Assembly (NCBI GenBank): GCA_947095585.1
Contig: OX352765.1
Span: 65,535,425-65,599,424 of the forward strand
Length of the DNA: 64,000 bases
DNA from: Nephrocerus scutellatus
Taxonomy: Eukaryota > Arthropoda > Insecta > Diptera > Pipunculidae
Direction: 5' to 3'
In this document: positions 1 to 9,235 of the stretch, piece after piece
Layout: each line of letters starts with the position of its first letter
Numbering within the stretch: position 1 is the stretch's first letter
Notes under the pieces: model-generated
The model's database searches: none
What the model saw: the letters and a program-made list of their open reading frames with translations, nothing else
Told to the model about the DNA's origin: nothing
Made by a program: the position numbers and the translations under genes

Positions 1-207
1 GTTGTCGCTCCGCTGCTGCGAAAATTATTTTTTTCGATCTGCTGCTATATTCCAGGCAAAATAATCGTAGAATTTTTCACTGCTATAATATTTTGTTGCA
101 AATAAAGCAATTTTCACTTAATTTGACTTTTTAATTTTAATTTGGCACTAATGTAAATATTCGGAATTTTGAAAGAAAAAAATTTTGTTTTAGGTTTTGA
201 GTTTTTT
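1..207 (-). mobile_element. 5' leader of gypsy-like LTR retrotransposon, continuing out of the window
   Basis: On the minus strand this AT-rich stretch follows the primer-binding site at 208-220 and the LTR at 221-989, so it should be the untranslated leader before gag. No gag reading frame is visible; the body of the element would lie left of position 1. The call rests on position next to the LTR and PBS rather than on coding similarity. Confidence 0.6.
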
Positions 208-220
208 CCGTTGGGCGCCA
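208..220 (-). promoter_or_regulatory. primer-binding site, tRNA-Lys type
   Basis: The minus strand reads TGGCGCCCAACGG directly after the LTR end. TGGCGCCCAACG is the complement of the 3' end of tRNA-Lys used by gypsy-group elements (established knowledge). It abuts or overlaps the last base of the LTR, as in many errantiviruses. This fixes the element's orientation as minus. Confidence 0.7.
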
Positions 221-299
221 ATTATAAATCACGACGTGCAATTTGGTTTTAGAAGATTTCTTTATTTAATATCAAATTAATATTACACAAATGATTTAC

Positions 300-485
300 T
301 TAAATTTAATAGTTAAATAATTAACAGGTGTGCTATGCACGCTTAATACAAATTTATAGTCAAATTATTAACTGGTGTGCTATGCACGCTTAATACAAAA
401 TTTAATAGTTAAATTATTAACGGGTGCTATGCACGCTTAATACAAAATTTAATAGTTAAATTATTAACGGGTGCTATGCACGCTG
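300..485. repeat. 47-bp tandem repeat inside the gypsy-like LTR
   Basis: The core GCTATGCACGC recurs at about 332, 379, 426 and 473, a constant 47-bp step, with AT-rich linkers (TTAATACAAAATTTAATAG). The first two units carry an extra TG before the core; the later two are nearly identical, so the array grew recently from one end. The repeat lies near the 3' end of the LTR in element orientation. Confidence 0.85.
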
Positions 486-551
486 TAGCTGCACTCAGAC
501 TAACTCTTAATGATAATCCTCCTTAATTTCAAACCTAACATAAAAGCAGCT

Positions 552-800
552 GCTGATCATGCAAAAACAACAAAAAGTGTCAGCCAGCCGCTGATCGTGT
601 AAAAACAACAAAAAGTGTCAGCCAGCCGCTGATCGTGTAAAAACAACAAAAGTATCAGCCAGCCGCTGATCATGCAAAAGCAACAAAAAGTGTCAGCCAG
701 CCGCTGATCGTGTAAAAACAACAAAAAGTGTCAGCCAGCCGCTGATCGTGTAAAAACAACAAAAGTATCAGCCAGCCGCTGATCATGCAAAAGCAATAGG
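552..800. repeat. 38-bp tandem repeat with a three-unit super-repeat inside the LTR
   Basis: Units starting GCTGATCATGC or GCTGATCGTGT and ending GTCAGCCAGCC begin at about 552, 590, 628, 665, 703, 741 and 778. Every third unit carries the CATGC variant and every third is one base shorter, so 552-664 and 665-777 are two copies of a ~113-bp triple. It lies in the probable U3 part of the LTR, where it could supply repeated protein-binding sites (inference). Confidence 0.85.
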
Positions 801-1009
801 ATTGGGTCGCGCATGGCTTATTTGCGCAACCGGATGATGAAAAGTTAACGACCACAGAGTGCAAAACAAACGAGAACGAGAAATGCGCGTGGGCTGCGAT
901 TTCAGCGAAAAGCAAAGGGAATATAAAAAATGAAAAATAAACATTTTGGAACTCAGAAATAATCACGTTGAATATAACGTGCCTTAACTTATACATTATA
1001 AGGTAAAAG

Positions 1010-1390
1010 TAATTAGTAGTAATAAAAGTTCATGTGTCTTGCAGTGGTACGGATTTATTACCACGACTGCTCTTATTTGGTTTTTACCAGCATATGCTAA
1101 AAATATATACATTGAATTTGTATATATACATTAGTAGGTAATAAAGTTCATGTGTTCTGCAGCGCACAAATTTGGGTTTTACCAGAATACCCATACATAT
1201 ACAAAATGTGCAATAGGTAGAAAAAGTAATCAGTAGGTTAAAAAAGTTCATGTGTGCCGCAGTGCTACATAGTTTCTTTTTAGACAGCTACACATATTTG
1301 GGTTTTACCAGCATATGTAAAACAGACAATTCATCAGGTATACATATATTTTATGACATCGTTTCCTGTTTTACCAAGAAATGTATAACA
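1010..1390. repeat. three to four diverged ~110-120-bp repeats
   Basis: The pair of motifs AAGTTCATGTGT...GCAG and TTGGGTTTTACCAG recurs near 1026, 1147 and 1247, with a fragment of the second motif near 1365. Copies differ by substitutions and indels, so this is an old tandem array. I do not recognise the family. The interval 1391-1550 is AT-rich and shows nothing recognisable. Confidence 0.6.
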
Positions 1391-1549
1391 TGTGTAATTA
1401 CGATATTATAATTTTTCATTTTAGTCGACTGCATTACAAAATTTTAAAGTTGTCATCTGTGTAGAAATACAAAAACGCATTACAGAATTAAAAAATATTA
1501 GACACGCATTGGACACGTCTGTAATGTATTCTTTATACAACGTTTCAAT

Positions 1550-1900
1550 TGATCTTTAGAACCACCACTATTCATTTCAGCCAGTATTAATACTAATACT
1601 ATCTTACCATCACCATTCAACTCAGCGACTACGAAAACCATAGAATCGGCACTAATATCGGTCACCCCCCCCCCCCCCCCCTCAGTTATCACACCATCCC
1701 CCTAGAGCTGTCTTACCATCGCCATTCAACACAGCGACCACGAAAACCATAGAAACGACACTAATATCGATTACCCACCCCCCTAAGGGAATATAACTCA
1801 CCCGTAGGAGTGTACTACCAGAACTATTCCTCTCGGCGATACCGAAAACGGTGGGTCCGACACTAAAATCGCCTGCCACGCCCCCCCCCCCTCCATCCAA
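1550..1900 (-). repeat. ~100-bp satellite, minus orientation, three to four diverged monomers
   Basis: The minus strand carries the landmarks of the satellite that dominates the window: GATATTAGTG, GTTTTCGTGGTCGC, GAATGG.GATGGTAAGACAGC and a G-rich spacer (here a C run on the plus strand near 1665-1680). These monomers are more diverged than those of the right-hand array. They sit downstream, in array orientation, of the Helitron 5' module at 1921-2014 and 2626-2691. Confidence 0.85.
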
Positions 1901-1920
1901 AATACGTGCTACCCACCACC

Positions 1921-2014
1921 ACCTATGTTTGATTCCACATAGTAACTAATATGTATACCAATTTTGGTTGAAATTGGTCAAGGCGTTCCAGCGCTAGTTA
2001 GTCACAAATATATA
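1921..2014 (-). mobile_element. Helitron-like 5' module, inner part (split by MITE)
   Basis: The minus strand includes CCAATTTCAACCAAAATTGG and GGTATACATATTAGTTACTA, also found at 17831-17944 and 19284-19397; the second motif recurs on the plus strand at 24320-24340. The remainder of the module continues at 2626-2691 beyond an inserted palindromic MITE. It directly precedes satellite monomers in the array's own orientation. Confidence 0.65.
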
Positions 2015-2481
2015 GGGTGTTTTTTTGGGAGGTTTGTTTTTCCGATAGATGTCGTCTTATTTTATGACAGTTGTTTTGACAGCTCAAAGTGGCATTTCTA
2101 CTCAGTATTGTTTGGCAAATCATTATGAAAAAAAAAAAAAAAAAAAATGACATTTGTGAAAAATAGTCGTGGTAGCCATATGCCAGAAATTGTGTTTAAA
2201 TGTTAAATGCCAAAAAATTATCTACCAAATAAAAAAAAATTTTGGTCATTTCATAATTTTATATGTGTTTTATTCAAAAAAAAAATCGGCAACCTCTTAA
2301 AAAAACACGTTATATCTAACGGGTGTTTTTTTAAGAGGTTGCCGATTTTTTTTTTGAATAAAACACATATAAAATTATGAAATGACCAAAATTTTTTTTT
2401 ATTTGGTAGATAATTTTTTGGCATTTAACATTTAAACACAATTTCTGGCATATGGCTACCACGACTATTTTTCACAAATGT

Positions 2482-2512
<31 letters not shown>

Positions 2513-2621
2513 CATAATGATTTGCCAAACAATACTGAGTAGAAATGCCACTTTGAGCTGTCAAAACAACTGTCATAAAATAAAACGACATCTATCGGAA
2601 AAACAAACCTCCCAAAAAAAC

Positions 2622-2625
<4 letters not shown>
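2015..2625. mobile_element. palindromic TA-flanked MITE / foldback pair (~610 bp)
   Basis: 2015-2308 and about 2323-2625 are near-perfect inverted copies around a short centre (GTTATATCTAAC). Each ~295-300-bp arm has its own inverted ends: GGGTGTTTTTTTGGGAGG outside and the reverse complement of GTGTTTTTTTAAGAGGTTGCC inside. Both outer ends abut TATA, consistent with a TA target typical of Tc1/mariner-type MITEs. It interrupts the Helitron 5' module, so it arrived later. It codes for nothing; the F-rich and simple-repeat frame at 2478-2690 is spurious. Confidence 0.85.
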
Positions 2626-2663
<38 letters not shown>

Positions 2664-2691
2664 AATAAATTCTCTATTTTATATATATAGA
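2626..2691 (-). mobile_element. Helitron 5' terminus (TC...) with (TA)n
   Basis: On the minus strand the end reads A|TCTATATATATAAAATAGAG starting at 2691, followed by AATTTATTTGT and a (TA)n run. A 5' TC after a host A is the Helitron rule (established). The same terminal sequence occurs intact at 22883 and truncated at 17944 and 19397. No matching hairpin/CTAG 3' end was found to the left, so this copy is probably truncated. Confidence 0.6.
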
Positions 2692-2711
2692 TAGATAGAT
2701 AGATAGATAGA
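2626..2711. repeat. microsatellites (TA)n and (GATA)n
   Basis: An alternating TA run covers 2626-2660 and a GATA run covers about 2688-2711. Both flank the Helitron 5' end. Confidence 0.95.
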
Positions 2712-3556
2712 TTTCGTAGCCAAATTCTGATTGTTTTAGTCTGAATCTTACAACTTTTGAATTGGGTTCTTTAATTGAGAAGAGCCAAGTTAATGGTTTA
2801 TGATCAGTTTCGATCAAGAATTTTCGTTGGAAAAGATATGGTCTGAAATATTTTGTTGATCAAATGATTGCTAATCTTTTTATATTGTACTGTAATTAAT
2901 TTCATGTTCATTGAGGGTGCGGCTAGCATTAGGCTAGCATAGCCTAATGCGTAGTTATTAGCATCTGTTGTAAGCATAATTTTTTTAGTAAAGTAGGGAT
3001 ATGTCAGTATTGGATCATGTGTTAATAGTTTTTTAAGTGTATTGAAGCTTTCTTGATATCTTGTGTTTAGCTATTAATGAGTAATCTTTAATAAATTTCC
3101 TATAGTAGCCAGTGAGTCATAGGAATTGTTTAATTTGTTAATATCCTTAAGGATATTATTCATAAGTCTTTGAAATGTTGCTGGGGCTGTCTTCAGTCCA
3201 AATGGAATTCGTAAGAATTCATAGTGTTCTCCTTCTACACTAAAGGCGGTTTTATGAACATCCTTTTCCACAATTTGTATTTGATGAAATTCCTTAGCTA
3301 AATCAAGGGTTGTGAAATACTGGCATCTGCCCAGTTTATCCAAAATTTCATCAATATTTGGTAGAGGGTTCTTGTCGTCTATTGTAACTTCATTTAGTTT
3401 ACGATAGTCTATGACAAGCCTCCGCTTTTGTTTACCGATTGCGTCGACTTTCTTCGGTACGATCCAAACAGGGGCGGAATAAGGCGATAAACTCTGTTAT
3501 TTTTTATTATTTTCGATGAGTTCTTGAATCTGTTGTTTGACTTCATCTTTATGTAT
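2712..3556 (-). pseudogene. gypsy-type pol relic (RT and RNase H), broken
   Basis: On the minus strand the best-preserved part is 3343-3131. It carries RT motifs of Ty3/gypsy elements: [10 protein letters not shown] just upstream, [32 protein letters not shown] and MNNILKD. Upstream (3400-3500) the frame shifts but [13 protein letters not shown] is visible. After MNNILKD the sequence jumps to a [15 protein letters not shown] motif, so the stretch with the catalytic YxDD is deleted. Further on (3060-2715), RNase H pieces are readable in several frames (DPILTYPYFTKK, LTTDANNYALG, FGYEI-like end). With stops, frameshifts and the lost active site it cannot make an enzyme. The Helitron 3' end at 3560 abuts it. 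Confidence 0.85.
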
Positions 3557-3559
3557 ATA

Positions 3560-3590
3560 CTAGCTGATTGCCTGGCGTTGCCCAGGTATT
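3560..3590 (-). mobile_element. Helitron 3' end: hairpin plus CTAG
   Basis: The minus strand reads CCTGG, loop GCAACG, CCAGG, then CAATCAG and CTAG, followed by a host T. A short GC-rich hairpin about ten bases before a terminal CTRR, inserted before T, is the diagnostic Helitron 3' end. The same structure with few changes is at 21843-21872. It is downstream of a helicase relic on the same strand, as expected. Confidence 0.75.
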
Positions 3591-3763
3591 TATTCATCCC
3601 AATCTTCTATTAGGCAGGGGTAGAAAAAAGAATGATATCTATCTATAAGGGAAAATTGCAGTTTTTATTAACAAAAATTATTTATAAAAATATATTTTAA
3701 ATATAGTATAACTATAGTATTCAAATTATAAAATAAAATTAAATAAACATACATAAAATTAAT

Positions 3764-4435
3764 TTAAAACCAAACTTAGTTGCATACAATGTTTTTAGTT
3801 TCACCTTCAAGAATAAATGAATTTTTAAGTCAACCCAACCCAGAGCAAGCAAAATAAAATTGTCCGTGGGAAAAACATGACGATCTCAAATCTATACTCC
3901 GCAGTACTTAATAAACTGTCCGACTTATTGATCGTCATTGAAAACGCTAGTTTTACTGGAAATTGCAATCTCTTAAATTTAAAAGTTGGATCCGTCGAAA
4001 TGAGTGCTATCCGTGTGATAAAAACTGTTTCACACTGTCCCTTTTCTGTGAAGATAGTCGCTTTAATTATATTTCCCGGCATCTGTTTACGCACACTCTT
4101 GTGCCGTTGCAAAGTTTTGGCGAGTCGCGAATCAGTAGTAAAATAAATGGAGATCAAACTCTAAGACGATGTGGTGGCAATCCAGATGAATTAAGTGAGC
4201 TTAGGAACTCAGTTAGACAATTAACTTCATCATCAGTATCTACAAAGGCATCGATACACTTATATTCAGTGACTACGCCTATTAACATGGCAAGTATTTG
4301 ATTGTTTATTTCGTGGTTGTCTCCATTTTTAGTAGCAAGAATGGCCCCTTCTAGCAACCGGTTCAAAATGTTATAGTTTTGAGAAACAGCCGGATAAATA
4401 GAATTCATTAGTTCAGCGGCAGATTTAAAAAATCG
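3764..4435 (-). pseudogene. Helitron (Pif1-like) helicase C-terminus, degenerate
   Basis: Two open stretches (4408-4154 and 4157-3825) and frameshifted flanks carry the C-terminal motifs of Pif1-like helicases from Helitrons: YPAVSQNY, GAILATKNGDNHEINNQI, a TEFLSSLNSSGLPPHRLRV stretch, SPFILLLIRDSPKLCNGTR (after an in-frame stop), QMPGNIIKATIFTEKG, FKRLQFPVKLAFSMTINK, then a shifted CFSHGQ-like motif near 3860. The Walker A region and the Rep/HUH domain are absent, so this is only the last third of the enzyme. Stops and frameshifts make it a pseudogene. A second copy lies at 22060-22700. The strand and distance to the 3' hairpin support a Helitron rather than a host Pif1 gene. Confidence 0.8.
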
Positions 4436-4540
4436 ATGTCAATTTAACATATTCATAAAACACGGCTACTAATGTACCTTTTCCAATTTGAAGTAGGGGC
4501 GACAATGTCCTTACCTCCTAATTCGTCGCCAAATGGTCGC
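4436..4540 (-). other. spacer between helicase relic and satellite
   Basis: Contains GCGACAATGTCC and CGCCAAATGGTCGCCGA, which recur at 22734-22780 between the second helicase relic and a single satellite monomer. The shared spacer shows that satellite and helicase relic belong to one ancestral element. Confidence 0.6.
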
Positions 4541-7140
4541 CGACTAACATTCTATTCACCACTATTCATCTCTCAGCGACCCCGAAAGCTATCGTCACTA
4601 ATATCGGTCACCCTTCCCCTCCGGGAAAACAACTCACCCATAGGAATGTCCTACCAACACTATTAATCTCAGTGGCCCCGAGAACTATTGAATGGACACT
4701 AATATCGGTCATCCCTCTCAGGTATCGACCCCATCCCCCTAGAGGAGCTGTCGTATGATTCAACACAGCGACCCCGAAAAATATAAACACTAATATTGGT
4801 AACCCCCCCTCCGTTATCGACCCCATACCCTTAGAGCTGTCTTACTATCACCATTCAACTCAGCAACACCAAAAACCATAAAATCGACACTAATATCGGT
4901 AACCCCCCCTCCCCCTCCCACCACAGTTATCGACCCCATAAACCTAGAACTGTCTTACCAGCACCATTCAACTCAGCGGCCATGAAAACCATAGAATCGA
5001 CACTAATATCGGTCACCCCCCCTCAGTTATCGACCCCATCACCCTAAAGCTGTCTTACCATCACCGTTCAACCCAGCGACCCCGAAACCCATAGAATCGA
5101 CACTAATATCGGTCACCTCCCCACCACAGTTATCGACCCCATCACCCTAAAGCTGTCTTACCATCACCATTCAACCCAGCGACGCCGAAAACCATAGAAT
5201 CGACACTAATATCGGTCACCCCCCCCCCTCCGTTATCGACCCCATACCCCTAGAGCTGTCTTACCATCACCGTTCAACTCAGCGACACCTAAAACCATAA
5301 AATCAACACTAATATCGGGCACCCCCCACCACTCAGTTATCAACACCATCAACCTAGATCTATCTTACCATCACCATTCAACCCAGCGACCCCGAAAACC
5401 ACAGAATCGACACTAATATCGGTCACCCCCCATCCGTTATCGATCCCATACCCCTAGAGCTGTCTTACCTTCACCGTTCAACTCAGCGACACCTAAAACC
5501 ATAAAACCGACACTAATATCGGTCACCCCCCCACCCCTCAGTTATCGACCCTATCAACCTAGAGATGTCTTACCAGCACCATTCAACTCAGCGGCCACGA
5601 AAACCATAGAATCTACACTAATATCGGTCAATCCCCCCTCAGTTATAGACCCCATCCCCCTAGAGCTATGTTACCATCACCATTCAACCCAGCGACCCCG
5701 AAAACCATAGAGTCGAAACTAATATCGGTCACCGCCCCTCACCACCTACCGTTATCGACCCCATCAACCTAGAGATGTATTACCAGCACCATTCAACTCA
5801 GCGGCCACGAAAACCATAGAATCGACACTAATATCGGTCACCCCCCACCTCAGTTATCGACCCCATCACCCTAAAGCTGTCTTACCATCACCATTCAACC
5901 CAGCGACCCCGAAACCCATAGAATCGACACTAATATCGGTCAACCGCCCCTCCCCTCCGTTATCGACCCCATACCCCTAGAGCTGTCTTACCATCACCAT
6001 TCAACTCAGTGACCCCGAAGACCATAGAATCGACACTAATATCGGTCACCCCCCCTCCGTTATCGATCCCATACCCCTAGAGCTGTCTTACCATCACCGT
6101 TCAACTCAGCGACACCTAAAAACATAAAACCGACACTAATATCGGTCACCCCCCTACTCACCATTAAACTCAGCGGCCACGAAAACCGTAGAATCTACAC
6201 TAATATCGGTCACCCCCATCCGTTATCGATCCCTTACCCCTAGAGCTGTCTTACCATCACCGTTCAACTCAGCAACACCGAAAACCATAAAACCGATACT
6301 AATAACGGTCACCCCCCACCCCTCAGTTTTCGACCCCATCAACCTAGAGATGTCTTACCAGCACCATTCAACTCAGCGGCCACGAAAACCATAGAATCTA
6401 CACTAATATCGGTCAACCCCCCTCAGTTATCGACCCCATACCCCTAGAGCTGTCTTACCATCACCGTTCAACTCAGCGACACCTAAAAACATAAAACCGA
6501 CACTAATATCGGTCACCCCCCCCCCCACTCACCATTAAACTCAGCGGCCACGAAAACCATAGAATCTACACTAATATCGGTCACCCCCCTCCGTTATCGA
6601 TCCCTTACCCATAGAGCTGTCTTACCATCACCGTTCAACTCAGCGACACCGAAAACCATAAAACCGATACTAATAACGGTCACCCCCCCCCCCACCACTC
6701 AGTTTTCGACCTCATCAACCTAGAGATGTCTTACCATTACCGTTCAACTCAGCGACACCGAAAACCATAAAACCGATACTAATAACGGTCACCCCCCACC
6801 CCTCAGTTTTCGACCCCATCAACCTAGAGCTGTGTTACCATCACCATTAAACCCAGCGACTCCGAAAACCATAGAGTCGAAACTAATATCGGTAACCGTC
6901 CACCACCACCAACCGTTATCGACCCATCAACCTAGAGCTGTCTTACCAGCACCATTCAACTCAGCGGCCACGAAAACCATAGAATCGACACTAATATCGG
7001 TCACCCGCCCCCCTACGTTATCGACCCCATACCCCTAGAGCTGTCTTACCATCACCGTTCAACTCAGCGACACCTAAAACCATATAATCAACACTAATGT
7101 CGGGCACACCCCACCACTCAGTTATCAACCCCATCAACCT
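4541..7140 (-). repeat. ~97-bp satellite array, minus orientation, left of LTR element
   Basis: About 26 monomers read on the plus strand as the reverse complement of the right-hand array: ...CACTAATATCGGTCACC, C-rich spacer, GTTATCGACCCCAT, CCTAGAGCTGTCTTACCATC, ACCATTCAACTCAGCG, CGAAAACCATAGAATCGA. The C-rich spacer varies most in length. Monomers are more diverged than in the right-hand array. Scattered short reading frames such as 6832-7038 are satellite artefacts. Confidence 0.95.
7137..7140. repeat. target-site duplication ACCT (left)
   Basis: ACCT precedes the left LTR and is repeated at 16360-16363. Removing the element and one copy leaves the usual satellite text CATCAACCTAGAGCTG. 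AACCT would also fit if the LTR ended one base earlier. Confidence 0.85.
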
Positions 7141-7247
7141 TGTAACGTTGTCTGCTCGGGTGACGCTCGCCGGTCACCCAGGGTTCGTTCTTTTGTTTTT
7201 GTGTTACAAATTAAAGAGTTTTGTGGATTTTTGTTCTTTTGGTTTTC

Positions 7248-7253
7248 TTTATT
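7248..7253 (-). promoter_or_regulatory. candidate polyadenylation signal in the 3' LTR
   Basis: AATAAA on the minus strand, in the last ~110 bases of the LTR. Confidence 0.3.
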
Positions 7254-7363
7254 TATTATTTGTTTTCCCTTTTTTTCTTATTATGTTTTACAATCTGAAT
7301 ATATCTATATATATACTTATATCAAATATTTATTATACTTAGCTACCTGCCTAGCTTACTCTG

Positions 7364-7870
7364 ATATGAGCACTCGGAGGGGGCGTTCGAGAAGAACGGC
7401 TCGACTCTAAGCCGTAGTTAGCCGAGGTGAGAACAATCGACAACTACTAACTACGTACTCGAAGATATGACGGAGCACACGGAGGACGTTCGGGCAGAAC
7501 TGCTCGGCTCTAAGCCGTAGTTAGCCGAGGTGAGAACAATCGACAACTGCTAACTACGTACTCGAAGATATGACGGAGCACACGGAGGGCGTTCGGGAAG
7601 AACTGCTCGGCTCTAAGCCGTAGTTAGCCGAGGTGAGAACAATCGACAACTGCTAACTACGTACTCGAAGATATGACGGAGCACACGGAGGGCGTTCGGG
7701 AGGAACTGCTCGGCTCTAAGCCGTAGTTAGCCGAGGTGAGAACAATCGACAACTGCTAACTACGTACTCGAAGATATGACGGAGCACACGGAGGGCGTTC
7801 GGGAAGAACTGCTCGGCTCTAAGCCGTAGTTAGCCGAGGTGAGAACAATCGACAACTGCTAACTACGTGC
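7364..7870. repeat. 103-bp tandem repeat x5 inside the LTR
   Basis: GAAGATATGACGGAGCAC recurs at 7461, 7564, 7667 and onward, a 103-bp period; the first copy is diverged (GAGCACTCGGAGG). Each unit contains CTCGGCT...AGCCGAG, able to form a stem-loop. The same array is at about 15217-15725 in the other LTR. Confidence 0.9.
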
Positions 7871-8506
7871 TTGAAGGTTTTAGTGGAACTCACGATGGGT
7901 GTTCGAGTAGAACAACACAGTTCCTGGATATAGCAAAAGTAATTATTATTACTTTGTAATAAAAGTAATTATTATTACTTTGTTACGCTATATGAATTTC
8001 AAAAAGTTAGCGGGAGTGCTTTTCATATGGGAGAATTACTTTTCGTCTTGTCAGACAGAATACTCTTCTCCACACTTCCCGATTTGTTGTGGATCTTCGC
8101 GTCCCATGTCTTTACTTTATTCTTTCGTCTTGTTGGGAATTTTATTTCCCCAAATATTGTATAGTAGATTGTTCGTATACAAATTGTGTTCGTATATGTA
8201 CAAGCTATTCCTTTTGCGTATTTTGTTATTATTCTTGTAATTGTTGTTGTTAGTTTTATTATTATGACATGGGGCGCGACGGGAGCATTTCTGTCTAAAA
8301 AAGAATGATGTTTCTTTGATTTATCAACTTACTATTTACAATGGGTTTTCATAATGCTTAATATATACATATACATTTTGTCGTGTGGTTTTTTATAATA
8401 TTCATATTTTGCCGTACGGTCTGTATTACATTTCTGTTTACAATATTCATATTTTTGTCGTACGGTTTGTAACGTTATTAATTTAGTATAAATTAACTTC
8501 GTTACA

Positions 8507-8516
8507 TTCCCCTCCT
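8507..8516 (-). promoter_or_regulatory. polypurine tract
   Basis: The minus strand reads AGGAGGGGAA immediately before the 3' LTR, where the plus-strand DNA primer is made in LTR retrotransposons. Confidence 0.8.
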
Positions 8517-9026
8517 ACTTCGGGGTGGGTAAACAAAACTCTTTTATAACTTAATTAATTCATTAATGAGTACCTACGCTCGGTTGGTGCGGTCACTTGG
8601 TCACTCTGGGATTACCTTTATTTTTGTGCCAGTCACCGGCCCGAGTTACAGGGTGGCTAAATAAATTTATGATATGTTTATATATAATATAAAGGGGTTT
8701 TTTTCCCTTGTTTATTACAAAAAAAAATTCTCTTCTTCCTACACGACTTCTTAAAAAAAATTCTCATTCTTAACCTTCTATTGATTGATTGAATGATAAT
8801 TGATAATTTGAATGATAATTAATAATAATAATAAGAATAATGTTTTTTTTTTTTTTTTGAGTGTAATAATAAATTCTTTTTTTTTCTCTTTTTTTCATAT
8901 ATTATATATATATTTTTTTTTTTTTTTTTTTTTTTTTGACAGTTTCTTAACATACTAATAACAATATATCTTAAAGTGTGATAATAATAATACTTTTCTT
9001 TTTTTTTTTTTTTTTGTTTGTTTATA

Positions 9027-9058
<32 letters not shown>

Positions 9059-9235
9059 CAAAAGTAATAATAATTCAAAGTAATAATAATTTAAAGTAAT
9101 AATAATTCAAAAGTAATAAAAAATTCAAGAGTAATAATAATTAAAAGTAATAATAATTCAAAAGTAATAATAATTTAAAAGTAATAATAAATTCAAAAGT
9201 AATAATAATTAAAAGTAATAATAACTTCTGTCTGG
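8517..9235 (-). other. 3' untranslated, low-complexity region of the LTR element
   Basis: Contains long T runs (about 8843-8858, 8918-8937, 8998-9014, 9031-9058) and about ten copies of an AAGTAATAATAATTCA-like unit from 9063 to 9222. The K-rich minus-strand frame at 8819-9061 is a homopolymer artefact. No env-like frame is present. Confidence 0.8.

Larger units (their letters stand above)
221..989 (-). mobile_element. 5' LTR (~769 bp) of a gypsy/errantivirus-like element
   Basis: On the minus strand the LTR starts AGTTAAGGCACG at 989 and ends TTTATAAT(T) at about 221, next to a tRNA-Lys primer site. AGTTA at the start and TAATT at the end are typical termini of the gypsy group. The base context outside is TATACA, matching the known YRYRYR target preference of that group, which would give a TATA duplication at 990-993. 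The partner LTR is outside the window, so the duplication cannot be confirmed. Two internal tandem repeats (47-bp and 38-bp units) fill much of the LTR. A weak reading frame over 670-996 is only open because of these repeats. Confidence 0.6.
7141..8506 (-). repeat. 3' LTR
   Basis: 1366 bp, TGTAAC...GTTACA on the plus strand as well as the minus because the ends are inverted. It holds five 103-bp tandem repeats at about 7364-7870. On the minus strand a polyadenylation hexamer AATAAA lies at 7248-7253. Confidence 0.95.

Noticed and set aside
326..485. Su(Hw)-type insulator sites in the 47-bp repeats
   Set aside because: TGCATA is present but the flanking pyrimidine pattern of the known fly consensus does not fit, and the site lies in the LTR rather than the gypsy leader.
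670..996. 108-aa minus-strand frame in the left LTR
   Set aside because: It translates the 38-bp tandem repeats and crosses the LTR edge; no similarity or coding character.
2478..2690. 70-aa plus-strand frame rich in Phe
   Set aside because: Produced by a T run and (TA)n within the palindromic MITE.
7364..7870. LTR 103-bp repeat as the source of the ~100-bp satellite
   Set aside because: Only the period is similar. The sequences share no landmark, and the LTR element inserted into an already existing satellite.
8819..9061. 80-aa Lys-rich minus-strand frame
   Set aside because: Homopolymer T runs read as poly-Lys.
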